In this document: piece by piece, positions 12,008 to 24,500 of the stretch | How the letters are laid out: every line of letters starts with the position of its first letter | How positions within the stretch are numbered: the stretch's first letter is position 1 | DNA from: Bradysia coprophila | Taxonomy: Eukaryota; Arthropoda; Insecta; Diptera; Sciaridae | Direction of reading: 5' to 3' | Length of the DNA stretch: 64,000 nucleotides | NCBI RefSeq assembly: GCF_014529535.1 | Contig: NC_050735.1 | Coordinates: 6,149,739-6,213,738 of the forward strand | Translations under genes and position numbers: made by a program | The notes under the pieces: model-generated | Databases searched by the model: none | What the model was told of the DNA's origin: nothing | The model's input: the letters and a program-made list of their open reading frames with translations, nothing else

Positions 12008-13956
12008 GGTATAATTGTATTTAATTCTCAATTATTTTCGCAAAAAGTCCACATTTGAAATAATTGTTCCGCGAGTGAAACTCTAACACTGAATGGTAGA
12101 CCGACTTGTGACGACTATTTCACTTCTAATGATGACGATTAGATACTAACAATACCGTGAGAAGTAAGCTCAGCTCACACTCGAATCTTATTTTCCTTCC
12201 GCTAAATTGTTCAAAGTGCATACAAATACAATAGTTGTTGTAGATCGGTTACGTTTGTGAGGCTACGTTTATTTACATTTACACTGATGACTAGGGTAAG
12301 TAATTTTTTTTGTCGATAGTTTTTCTAATAAAATTACAATTTAAAATCATGGACGAATGACTGAGTTTATAAAATTGAACAGATCATGCAAGGATGTAGC
12401 CCCAATGTAGCTACGGCCCTGAGATGATTGCTCAATCTGAGCCTGAGAGACTAGACCAAATTTCCCAACTAAACCAAGGAATCGTGATACTAGAACCCTG
12501 ACTCTAAACTGATGCACAGATTCGTTAAATGTAAAGACTACATTCATATTAAGCTTTCACAGACAAACTTTCACTATCGAGTTTGTTCCTACCTTTGCTC
12601 TAACCATTTTCGACAGACTAATACAAAATATTTCTCACTTCTTTGTGGCAAGATTTGAAAAATAAAATAATTTTGTCAACCTAATCGTTTGTTTATATGT
12701 TTCGACGGTGCAAAGTAAGTTTTGCCATACCACTTATCACAATTTAATAAGTATTTGTGACGTGGATTCAATGCCATAACAAATCGCAACTATATCGTGG
12801 TATGATGAAGATAATTATGTGCTGAGGCCGGTTGATTACACAATTAAAATTACTGAATTAAATTAAATCGCTTATTACGTTCGACAGCATATTAGATGTT
12901 TGATAGAGAAGTTGTTTTGTATTGAAAAAGCACAGAGAGACGAACAAAACGTGACTGTTTCGTTGTGGTGTGGGTCATGAAAGATTCATATTTATGCAAT
13001 TGACCCGGGTCGGTACGGTATTATTATGGAGTAGATGTTTTAATTCGGCTTAAATTTTCCAGAGAAGAGGACTAAAAACTTTAATTGTTTAATTTGAACT
13101 ATTCTTCCAAATTCTTATGTGACACTGACTCCTAGTAGAACATTTTGAAGCACAGTCTCACTTCTCCAATATTCTATCTCAATCCTACATCCATTAAGAT
13201 TAAGGCACACGAGGCACACTCTTTACAATAATCAATCGTTCTAAACTGAAAATTTTCTCGTATTGATTTTGGACCAAGCTACACCGAAAATGTTCATGTA
13301 AGTCTTAGGGACTTCTATCTATTAAAGATGAATGATTCAAAACACTCGAGTATTGATATCTCTGAATAATCTGTTACTCTGGAACACTCACACCTCTTGA
13401 GGAATTAACTAGGGATTTATAAATTATAGGTTGGGCCAAATTTTGCGAGGATAGTTACACGTTTAGAGGAGGGCTGATAAAAGAAGCAAAAACCGAAATT
13501 GACACAGCCATCTGTTCAGCCTAACTTTTATTTTATATGATTGGTCGATTGATCGATTTAGCACCACAATCCCCTAATAATTCCATATGCGACAATGTCG
13601 ATTTTGTTCAATAATTGCGACCTCCACAACGTACCTGTGGATATGGGTGAACTCGCAATGAGGCAAGAATTCCATCGGAGTATATTAGCGGATTAGCGCG
13701 CTAATTTTCATACAAAATAATTAGTTCAAAAGTAGCGCAACCCAACACTGCATCGGAGCACTACATTTAAAATTTCGGTGGTTTATTCGAAGAATTTGTG
13801 ACTTCACACTTAAATATTTAAAAAAAAAACACTTCAACATAATTGATAAAGTGGACGAACCTGTTTCATCTTAAATCATCTGATTGAAGAGCCATGAATA
13901 TTTCGATCTTATTTTAGTAACACATCTTCTCATGTGATCTTAAGAAGTTCGTGATA
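12008..13956. other. Intergenic, no gene recognised
   Basis: AT-rich DNA between divergently oriented genes, so it should contain both promoters. I found no conserved motif. A diverged repeat copy at 13240-13490 is listed separately. Confidence 0.5.
13240..13490. repeat. Dispersed repeat, copy left of the 13957-17889 gene
   Basis: Roughly 230 bp are recognisably the same sequence as 17968-18192 in the same orientation, sharing blocks such as CTCGAGTATTGATA and ACTCACACCTCTTGAGGAATT. The two copies bracket the unknown secreted-protein gene. Confidence 0.65.
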
Positions 13957-16900
13957 ATGGACCGCTTGCGTGTTTTCGTAATTTTTTCAATTGTCTTCGG
14001 TGCAGCTTCTGGTGCCCTTCTAAATGAAGATGTTAGAGAAGTGAATTTCAAGAAATTATCTAACGAAAGCAATGGCTACGAGTTTGAGTGAGTTGTGAAG
14101 CTAAGGTCGAAGCACCAAATGGATAAGGTCTAATTTTTAATTCGATGAAAAAAAAAAACTTCAGATACGATCTGGATGACGACGGTGAGAAATTTCACGG
14201 TGAAACATACCCTGTGCTAGGTGGTACTTACTTCTTCCTTAGCATTGAAAATGAAACGTACTGGACCGAAATTAGTGGCAATGCGTACGAAGAGGGTGAC
14301 AATTTTACGCAATCGGTTCGGAAAGGTAATTAAAATTTGGGAACGAAGGAAACTTTGAAAATTTGGTAATTAAATTACGGATAGTAATAAACGGGAGATA
14401 TAAAAATCAAAAAAGGAAATATAAAAATAAAAAAGGAGATATAAAAATCAAAAAAGGAGATATAAAAAACAGAAATGGAGGTATAAAATTAAAAATCGAA
14501 GATAAAATATTTGAAATTGCAGATAAATAATTAAGAACAGGAGATAATAAAATTAAATTTGGAGTCATACCGTCTCCTTTTTTGAATTTAATATCTTCAT
14601 TTTAATTATTTTTTATCTCCATTTTTGTAATATCGTTATCTCCAATTTTTAATTTAAAATTTTCATTTTAATATATATTTATCTTCAAAATTAAATTTTT
14701 TATCTGTAAAATATATTCATTTATCTCCAAAACTAAATTTTTCATTTTCAGAATTTAGTTTTTTATCATCTTTTTTATTTTATTTATTTCCAAAATTAAT
14801 TTTTTTAATTCCAAAATTTAGTGAAAATTATCTCAATTTTTGAATTTTATTACGTCATGTAATGTGCATACAAATTTTTGAAACTTGAGTCAGTTTTCAT
14901 AGCAAGCGCTCTAATTGTGCAAAATTGTAGTGGCAGGCACAGTGCCGCATCCAGCATATTCAGCGCCCTGGACCATTTTGGTTTCTAGGGCCTCTTTTTA
15001 TGAAACACCTTTTTAGTTTTCATGATGTAAAATAGATTGAGGAAATTGCTCTCGTCACTCCTTCGAGTCAGTCTTTCCAATGTCCATACAATCCGGAGGA
15101 AATAGCGATTTTATCTAAAAAATTCACCTCTCAATTAAAATCATTGAAAGGTGAGTTTGTTTATATGAAATTGCTATTTCCTACACTCCATAGAAATTTT
15201 GACATTAGACCATACCTGGGAAATTCCAGCGTAAGTCATGTTACCAAAACAGAATTTTGTCTCTTTTCAATGTACGAATATGCACCAAAGAAGATGCGAA
15301 AAAACACACCGTAAGTCATGTTACCAAATGTGAAAATGGATATTGTAGAGCGCTATCGCTACAATACAGTGGTGATGTTGTGAGAGTGAAAGAGAAAAAT
15401 CACTGTCACAAAATACGTGGATTTACCCACCTATTGAGTATACTTTCATTGGGTTTTTACTGTACGATGAAAGAAACCTATAAACAGTTTTGTTTTTATA
15501 TTTGGATTAGCTTAAAAACAGCTGAAGCAAATTCATCCTGAAATTGCATTGTCTCTAACTGTATTGATACAATATAAAATTTCTAAGAATCTATACCTTA
15601 AAGTATTGGTTTTAGTAATAGTTGTTCGACTTTATAAAAAGCCTAAACTTTTAAAGTTTGACCCTCACCGCAAAATCTTACTTTTTTTTTTCGTTTTTGT
15701 AAAAAAAAGTTGAAGATCGTTATCATTAGAGACGAATCTAGCACACATGAGTGGTAAATCGAAAAATCTTAAAAAATTAGCCTGCAGCGCTTCAAGTTGT
15801 TTACTTGAGTTAGAACAGTGGAACTATATATCTTAAGATGGATATTAAGGTGACTTCGTGCCACGTCGCATCCTAGCAAGCTAGACCGGGCAGACACCTG
15901 TTATTGAGAAACACCTGTTCGAAAGCAACTCTACATCTGCTTAAAAGAGATATACGAAAATCGAGGGGGTGGTCAGTAACACACAATAGCTCAATAGCTT
16001 ACACTTTGGTCCCTTCCACACAACCACTCTTTCAATACAGAATAATTCTTTGCCGAAGAAACTAACTCTGCATCTGCTCGAGGGAATGGTCACTAAAAGC
16101 TGATTTTGCTTTATGTAAAAAGGCCCTTTAAGGGTTTGTGACTAATAAACACTCCATCTGCCAGTCGCAGTAATTTCAGCACATTTCTGCCCCGGAAAAA
16201 TTCTTAGACGAAGCGAGAGAAAAAAAATTAACACCTAAGTTACCGACACCGTTCCGGCGCCCGGCTCGCATTGCGGCCCTCCGCTGCGCTCCGGGGCAAT
16301 GGGCCGGATCGCTCGGCGTGTTAAAACGCTTTTTATTTGCAATGAGTTACACAGACTAATTATTAGACGAAGCTAGAGAAAAAAAATTAACACCTAAGTT
16401 ACCGACACCGTTCCGGCGCCCGGCTCGCATTGCGGCCCTCCGCTTCGCTCCGGGGCAATGGGCCGGATCGCTCGGCGTGTTAAACACCTATTATCGAAAA
16501 ACACCTCGTTCCCCGTAGACATTTTTCCGTTTCACGTACACATTTTTCCATTTCCCTTTGTTGAAAACCATCAATTTGGTGAAACCCGTACCCTTCTACA
16601 CCCCACACCACAACCACTGTTTCAATACCGAACAACTTTGCCGAAGAGACCAACTTTCCATCTGCTTCACACAAAAAGTTAAAAAAATCGAGGGGGTGGT
16701 CACTATTACATAGAAGCGTACACTGTGGTGTGGTCACTTTCAGACAACAACTTTGCCGAAGAAACCAACTTTCCATCTGTCAAACCGCTCCACAATTGTA
16801 AACGCGTTAAATATTTATCTGCAATTTCGAATTTTTTATCTTCGATTTTTACTTCCATTTCAAATTTTTTTATCTCCATTTTTTGAATTTTATATCTCCA

Positions 16901-17889
16901 CTTTAAATTTATTTTATCTCCATTTTATTAATTTCGGTATCTCCCTTTTTAAATTAAATATTTCCATTTTAATATATATTTATCTCCTCTTTTATGTTTT
17001 TTAACTTCATTTTCAATTAATTTATCTCTTTTACTATTTTAATTATTTCCAAAATTTAAATATTTATCTCCAAAACGAAATTATTATCTCCAAGATTGTA
17101 TTTTCTATCTCGAAATTTGATTTTTATCTCTCCTATATTAATTGTTTTTAACTCCTTTTATGAATTTCATATCTCCAATTTTTTATCTCCAAAAATATTT
17201 CCCTTTTTGATTTTTTTATCTCCCGGTTTAATATAATCCATTAAATTACAGCTGAACGAGTTGACGACAAAATCAAATTTGAAGACGATTACGCTAGGTT
17301 TTCTATATCGTTTGATGGATACATTACCATAACACCCTACCAGGTTTAGTTGAGTTATTAAAACACCGATCGTAAAGCAATGTCCGTTCGTTAATAACAA
17401 TCGATCTATTTTCAGCTGGAATGTGAAAAATATTTGTTTTACCAAGGCTGACAACCAAACGTTTAATTTTTCGTAAGTTTCTTTTATTCAATCTTCTACA
17501 GGCTAATGATATGACCAAATCTGTCCATTCTGTCTGCTAGAATATCCGCATGGAACACCGAGCGAGACTACAAATCTACAACGTATCTCGTAACAGACGA
17601 TCCTAAAGTTCAGCGCCTGAAAATCGACAGACTGAAATGGGGAGGCAGTAGCCCTATTGGTGTGTTCGAAATGTACTTCACGGATGACGAACTTCTATCC
17701 GACGAGGAATTCTGTCGGGGAGCCGACAAACCAATTAAACGTGAGTTATTCGGCATTCTGTTTCTGTAATTTTTTCTCCGATCTGTTCACGTATGCTTTT
17801 TAAACTAAATTTCAGTTGAGATGATCTTGTATTCGACCTCGGTGGGAATGCACATAAATCCGTCTCTTTTAAAGACATTGGTTGGATAA
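13957..17889 (+). CDS. Unknown secreted protein, 227 residues
   Basis: Six exons close in phase: 13957-14087, 14165-14325, 17252-17343, 17447-17472, 17541-17740 and 17816-17889. The start gives a clear signal peptide (MDRLRVFVIFSIVFGAASG). The mature chain has motifs such as GGTYFFLSIENETYWTEISG, FSISFDGYITITPYQ and GVFEMYFTDDEL, rich in beta-strand residues, with one obvious cysteine and N-glycosylation sequons. I do not recognise the family. The 26-nt fourth exon is the weakest part: its acceptor was chosen because the nearer one at 17414 runs into a stop. The second intron (14326-17251) is 2.9 kb, unusually long for this window, and filled with repeats. The last exon is short but keeps frame to a TAA stop. 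Confidence 0.7.
14390..17230. repeat. Inverted arrays of an AT-rich unit inside one intron
   Basis: At 14390-14560 a unit near GGAGATATAAAAATCAAAAA is repeated about every 20 bp. From 14575 to 14830, and again at 16830-17230, the complementary form (TTTATCTCCATTTTT) is repeated. The arrays therefore face each other across the intron, with a 15-16.8 kb block of other sequence between. Transcribed RNA could fold into a long stem. Confidence 0.7.
16201..16489. repeat. GC-rich tandem duplication (two copies, about 160-bp period)
   Basis: About 127 bp at 16201-16327 recur almost unchanged at 16361-16489. Each copy has a GC-rich core (CCGGCGCCCGGCTCGCATTG) whose two halves can pair (GCATTGCGGCCC / GGGGCAATGGGCC), in stark contrast to surrounding AT-rich DNA. 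It lies inside the long intron of the secreted-protein gene. Confidence 0.75.
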
Positions 17890-18536
17890 GAAAGAAAGTG
17901 TTCAGTAAACTAAGTTAGACAAAGCGATTGGTTCGAGATTGGAAAAGTGTATGAAGGAAAGAAACTTTAAACTATGTTCTCATATTGATTTTGAACCAAA
18001 ATACACTAAAAATTTTCGTATAGAAGATTCGTGCTTCAAAATTCTCGAGTATTGATAGCTCTTAAGAATCTGTTACTCTTGAAAACTCACACCTCTTGAG
18101 GAATTATTGGAGAAGATATGAAGGATTTAGAAATTACAGGCATGTGTCAAATTTTGCAAGGATACTTATATGTTGAAATGAGGGCTGACTGACATAAATG
18201 TCAATTAACAAGGGTTTAATTACTTCAAAGGCGCAACTGATCATGTTTGTGTTCAACTTACGAGCTGAGTATTTTAGTATTCAAAAGAAAACTTCAAAAC
18301 TGCGATTTTCTTCAAAATTGCCAGAAGTAATTCATTGTCGATGGATGCAGTATGAAAAGATTACCTGAGATTTCCTTTGGATTTATTTAAAATAAAATTA
18401 CAATCCGTCGTCCTCGAATCATTCCAGAACAAATTCTCTTCACAACAACTTGACTATCTTGGCAGACAATTGAATTCTTTCTGCCTGTCAAGATGCTTTC
18501 ATTATGATGCCAAAAATACCTTAGACGAATTCTGAA
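17890..18536. other. Short intergenic region with dispersed repeat
   Basis: It separates two convergent genes. 17968-18192 is the second copy of the repeat found at 13240-13490. Nothing else is recognised. Confidence 0.55.
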
Positions 18537-19652
18537 TCACACAAATTCCAACATCACGTGTTCAGAATTTTCGACGTATTTGCTTTTATGTTCCTCAAAC
18601 AATTCTCTGATTTGTTTACAAAAAAGTGTATGAACTTCGCTGACTTCTTCTTCAGTCGGACTGATATTTTCTTCCACATGAATCGGTGCTCCAACGACAG
18701 TATTAATTGGAACACGACCTCTAAATGACAAGATTTTCCAACTATTTTGTTCGAATGTGTTGTTTTCACCGAACGAGATGGCCGGCACGAGTGACGCTCC
18801 AGTCTTCAAAGCAATTCGCACAAATCCCTTACGGGTTTTCAGAACGAATTTATATGAATCATGATCGGTAAGTCGCTGCTCTCGCACTCCACCAACAATT
18901 AGTCCTGCAGCGTTTGAGGTAAGTCCATCTAGATTCAAGTTTTGGTGCGGGTCATTTGAATGTCTTAGGATATGGGTCAGTGATTTAGCTGATGCTGAAC
19001 TCATTCCCAGACCCAGCAGTAGTTCACGATAAATGGGTAAGTAATAGTTCATACCAAGTGTCGTAAACCTTGGCCGGATTCCTGGGAATAGTGTAGACCA
19101 TTTCGAATGATTTGAAGCGAAAATCAGGAACGCACCGATGCTAAATGAATTTCGTTATTGAGTTTCGATTTCAAAATTTAAATCTTCTTCACCTCAACCA
19201 TCCGTGTGGAAAGATGCAAACGAGATAATTTCGATCCGGTGGCAGATCGGCTGTCTTAACTAAATTGACCGGAAAGTAATTGAGAAACCATTTCCACAAG
19301 CCCCAATTTCTCACCCACTGACAACTAACAAAATTTATTGGTTATTTTAGGTAGGAAAATTGATTTTTCTTTCCAATTACTTACGTCCTCCTTCCACCTT
19401 GATCCGTTACATTCTGTACGCATTCAAAAATATACCACACCACATACAGCAAAATAACTGCTTTTATGTAAGTGTTTCCCACGATCTGGAACGAATTATA
19501 GACATTATTGTCTACATATTCAACGATTTTTGCATTTTAATCACCAAGAAGACAATTAAGATCGGACCGGAACCCACAAAAACGAAGAAAATTGTAAGAA
19601 ATGTTAACGTTCCAATAGTAATCCGCTGCAAATCTTCGTAAAAGTGGGTCAT
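18537..19652 (-). CDS. Acyl-CoA:mono/diacylglycerol acyltransferase (DGAT2/MOGAT family)
   Basis: Four exons (19652-19545, 19485-19385, 19324-19199, 19140-18537) encode 312 residues, normal for the family. Residues 1-80 contain the hydrophobic membrane hairpin. QWVRNWGLWKWFLNYFP and LVKTADLPPDRNYL follow, then FPHG (the family HPHG active-site block, with Phe as in some MOGATs), FPGIRP, LGMNYYLPIYRELL and GGVREQR. The enzyme makes triacylglycerol or diacylglycerol at the ER and lipid-droplet surface. I cannot separate DGAT2 from MOGAT2 by eye. All introns are 59-77 nt. The 19324 acceptor (GTTAG) was chosen because it alone keeps phase. Confidence 0.9.
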
Positions 19653-21573
19653 ATTGTTTCGAAGACACAAAAATGTAGCCAGACTCTGGGTCAGAAAACT
19701 GTTCGCAAGGGAACTTTTGTGTACAATCAACGCACTTCACTATATATGGCAGCTGTCCAGACTATGATCACTTTTGCTTGAAGTGCGTTGATACAACAGT
19801 AAAACTTAAATTTAGTTGTGTTTACGTTGAGACGTTTCACCTGAAAGTTTATTATCATTTCGGTTTTACATTATCTTTCAGTAAAGCGATAAGATTTGAT
19901 TGAGCCTAAGATTTTGAATAATGAACAAGCAGAAAATTATAACGAAATGAGAACTAGATGTCATTGCATTCTGACTGTTTGACATAATTTTTTTTTAATT
20001 GACTCAAAGACATTTTAAACTGTGATAAGATATTCTATACATTGATAAGGTAGTACAGTTTACAGTACAATTATTGTGCTCAACAGACAACAGCCTGCAC
20101 TAAAAATATAGACCTAAAAGTACAGATGAGCACTTAACACTAAAATCAATATTTTACTGAAATGATTGAGCAATTCAAGTAACAATTTATTCTGTTTCAC
20201 TAAATAGCCTCAATACAAACAACACACACTCTACGGATAATAGCGGCAGAGTCGAAATTTTGCTTGATTTTTGCAAATTTAGCCGATATAATTTTGGGTC
20301 ATTTTGACTCCTGCCGCTATTATCCGTAGAGTGTGTGTTGTTCGTATTGAGGCTATTTATGTTTCACGTTGAAACTTTCAACAAATCGTTTCAAGATCTC
20401 AGTCAGCGTCAAACTAAAATAGCCGAATATTGTGATGAATATTTAAGCCGTGGAATAGAGTAAATTGAACATCTCTGCGATCTCTGCGATTGCGCCTTCT
20501 ATCGAATTCAAGAGACATGTGAAACATAAACAAATTCATGTGAATAACAAAGTATCTCTTGAACAGCATATGGACGACGGTGTTGTTAAGTAAATAGAAA
20601 CAAGTCGAAGAAGATTACCGATTGAATGTATTATCATGACAGAAATTTATAAGATTATTTCGATAAACAGTTTTCAGCCAGAGTACTTTAGCGTAAGTTC
20701 ATGTAAGAAATTGTGCTCCGACATATATAATTACACGAATCAGGGTTTTCCCGTTTCAAAAAAAAAATTCTGATACAAAAAGAGAGAAAGTGACTTGGGA
20801 AAATTTACTCTTCAAATAGTAAACAAACATTGTGGTGAGTATGGCACACGAATGAAAAACTTTGTGTTTCATTGAACTCATGTGACATTTTCATTCATAT
20901 CTGCACGCACACATTCTCATACGTTGTCCGTAAATTTTATTTTTACATACACATCCAATTAGCTCTTTCGAGCTTTCAAAAATTGTCACAGCGGACTGCA
21001 TAACAGTCCACACGACGGGGTATTGGTATAAAGTTTTCAACTAGCAATAATCACATCTCAGTTTTCACTTCATCGATTATGATATTGCCTCCTGCGCAAA
21101 GCTAATTGGATCAGAGTTCTCTGTAATACCAATCAAATCACAAGTGGTAATAAATAGTGAATTATAGCGAAAATAACGAAAGATTTGGAACCATTTTTGG
21201 TTTACTGCTGAAATTATTTGTGTTACGGGGAAATTACGATTCACGACAAATTGTGGTAGTATTTCACCACTTTAGCAATTTAATTTCAATTATAGCTCGT
21301 GATTAAACCATTAACACTAGTTGATACTCAAGCTTTTGATACGATCATGGGTTCTTCGTGACTCTAGAACTGTTTTAGTCTTTTATCGTGAGTTGTGTTC
21401 TGTTGATACACAACTTTAGACACATTTTTAGCATCATTAGCTTTTTTTAGTTTTTCAGAACTCGTTCAAAGAGAATGTTTGAGGCATTTCTTTAGTTTCT
21501 TTCCCGTTGTGAAAAAAAGGTACAATTTTTAGTTTTTATTTCAAATTCAACAAAACATTTCGAATTCACGGAA
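19653..21573. other. Intergenic, no gene recognised
   Basis: Upstream of the acyltransferase and downstream of the nrf-6-like gene. It holds the hairpin element at 20202-20357 and a likely polyadenylation signal (minus-strand AATAAA at about 21535-21540) for the nrf-6-like gene. No coding signal was seen. Confidence 0.55.
20202..20357. repeat. Near-perfect inverted repeat of about 156 bp
   Basis: Arms of about 50 bp (20202-20253 and 20305-20357) match with very few differences around a loop of about 50 bp. High arm identity suggests a recent insertion or gene conversion of the arms. Confidence 0.7.
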
Positions 21574-24500
21574 TCACTTAACACTCTTATAGTAGACATT
21601 CTGCAGCAAGGATGTTAATGGTGCTTCGAAGAACATGTACAGGACGAAGCCAGCAGTAAATGATAGTGCCAAAAATCCGATGTATGTTGTGAACTAAAGC
21701 GAATTTGGTTCGACATAACGTTACTGTTTGAGTTTTTCAATTTTTAACTGTCGAGGTGTTCTTCTCAGCTAGACCCGTGTGCTGCAATTTTCACGACGAA
21801 AAAATCACGGGTCTTTATTCAAAGCCCGAAAAATTCCTCGACGGTTAAAAAGATTTCGGCAAAATTAGCAGTCATCTGTGGAATGCAGCACATTATTAAG
21901 ATCTAGATACTTACTAAAATGGCTAGAGACAAGTGAAATATTTGCTCGGAGTCGAGTATTATCAGTCGTGTTATCAACGGATGAACCATTAAAATACAAT
22001 TGGTTAGCTTGCTCAACGGAATTAATCGTTTCGATGAAAGAAATCGGCCAATGAAACCTTCGAAATTAAAAGTCTTTACTTTGGTCAACGTTGCTTATGA
22101 TTCCTGTTAAAAGAAGACGAAACGCAGAATGGTTTTACCTTGATATTGCGAAATCGACGATAAAATGATCCAAAACAGAATCATCGGCCCAACAGTGTGC
22201 GTTGAGGAAGAAAGTGCTGCCTCTATCCATAGGTTTGATTTTACCAGAAATATGTTCCTAAATGAGATGCCACATACCAGTAGCACCGATGCAATCCAAC
22301 CTGTTGTTATCAGATCATTGTCGTTCATTTTTAACCAAAATTATTGACCGGAACTTACCGGAAATGATGACAAAAATGTTCAATCGAATCGTTTCGTTCG
22401 TTTTGAACAAAATATATCCGAGACACATGCCAAGTAGGAAAGGAGCAATTCTAGTCCATGGTTGATCGTATACGCTATTAAATTCAGCGATCTGGTCCTC
22501 GTATGTTAGACTGAAACAGGCATTGCAAAGAACAACTTGGGGACAACAGTGAGAGAATGTTATACCTTATCTTTGGATGTTTATTGTATCGAACTATGGT
22601 GGTTGTTACAAATGAGCTGACAAAGAATGCGGTACAAATAACAGTAGCGTATCGTGGATGGTTGTTTGCAATCAATAGAATAATTGAAGCTGCAACGAAA
22701 AACTGACAATCTAAACTAAAGAACCACGACCATGGCATGCACTGTAACGATATAATTTCATAAAAATTTAAATCATCTAAATCTATTGAATTGAAATTAC
22801 TCTTTCTTTAATCGGAAAAAAGGTATCGATGAAGAGCATATTTCGCCACATATTTTCCTGACAAGTCATGTGATCTTGCGACGGAATTTCTACGATACTG
22901 TTGTGATAGAAATACTTCATCACGATCTGAAGCATCAGCAGTACGACTAAGTAGGGAAAGATTAACCTGTGAACGGAAAGTTTTATTGATAATTTGACCG
23001 ACAGCGCGTTGGTCATCCAAATGAAACACTTTTAATACCTCAACACTTTATGTATGATCATTGCTGCAAAGTGTATGACCTGGTCCAAAGTTCCAATGGA
23101 ATGGTCGTTTAGAATGGTTTTAATTGTCTTGTAAAATGTATAGGTAATCTGGACGCCGCTACGGTAAATTCGATTTTTTAAGCATTAATTTCGTATATTG
23201 GGAAGTGAGCGCATTTTAAATAGAGACGGTTGGAAGTGTCGAAGAAAAACGGAACAAAACGGGACAGGAGAGAAGTAACCGACAAAACCATCTTGCTTTA
23301 AAATGCATTTTTTAACCATAGTTTTCATCAAATCCGTTAAGTAAAATTACCTTAGGAAGAAAAAGGTGTCAATAGAAAATGATCCGGTGTTTATTATGGC
23401 TGCCAATATACCAAAATTGTATTTACTGTTGCGGTAGACTTTGTTGTCTGAAAAAAAATTAAGTAGATTGTTCGTACGTGACTCATTTGTACTTAACACT
23501 ACAATCTATCTCATTGCTCGTCTTCAGTAGTACAGAAACCGTCAGTGAAATTTAGACATGAATTCGCCTCAGCTGTTTTTCAGCTGGTGAACAAACACAT
23601 CTGAAGCAAATTCATGTCTAAATTTCACCGACATCGACTTAATTCGTCGAAAAGACGCTAAGGTTCTCATATCTTCCAGCTAAAATATTAATCGGAAATG
23701 GCTTCAACCCTGTCAGGAACTGTATTCTCATGGGTGCACAATGTGTTTGGTGTGTACGAAGACGAGGCCCTAATTCATCGTATGACACTGATTGCATTGA
23801 TTTACACTATAGTCGTGGGAATCGTTAGCATTGTGCAACCAATCGCTTACGGAAAACTTAGTAATGGAAATGCGTTCACAATGAATGCAAGAGTAGCCTG
23901 GAGTGTGAGTTTTTTTTTTATTCTGCTCTATGATCTTGGCCGTTCTGTATTAACTGTTCAAGGAAATTTCTATCCTCAGATTCAAGAAGCTCCAGCGTTT
24001 ATTGTTCCACTTTTGTTAATAATTCAAACACCTTGCTCGGCGCTCATCGAAAGCACTGGCAATAAAGTTGCATTATTTTGTTTCATGGCTCATTATTTTC
24101 ATAGGTATGATGCTGCGCTGATGTTGGGAAGTTACCACGAAAGAAGAATAATTTTTGTTCATTTAAGGGCATTCATTTACCCATTTCGTTTCATTAACCC
24201 GAAACCAGCTCCGATTATCAATTTCGTCATGGCGTTCATATTTTGCTACTTCAATGGTCTGCTTCAGGGGTTGCACTTGACCAACGTGCACACTATCGAA
24301 AAAACGACTTCGACTATTTTAGGTATAATTACAGAAGCTGCTACAATCGTTCACAGTATCGTAAATTCATATATTTGTCCCGTAACGAACAGGAACCTTA
24401 ATTTTACTGATCGGCATGGCAATCAATATTCAGTCAGACGGAACTTTGATTAACTTACGAAAAACGTCTGGAAAAGTGCCGAAAGGAAAGAGTGAATACA

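Noticed and set aside
16753-17004. 83-codon hydrophobic plus-strand frame
   Set aside because: Encoded by the TTTTATCTCC simple repeat; the hydrophobicity is a by-product of T-richness.
17415-17446. Nearer acceptor for exon 4 of the secreted-protein gene
   Set aside because: It leads to a stop after about ten codons, whereas the acceptor before 17447 keeps phase with the next exons.
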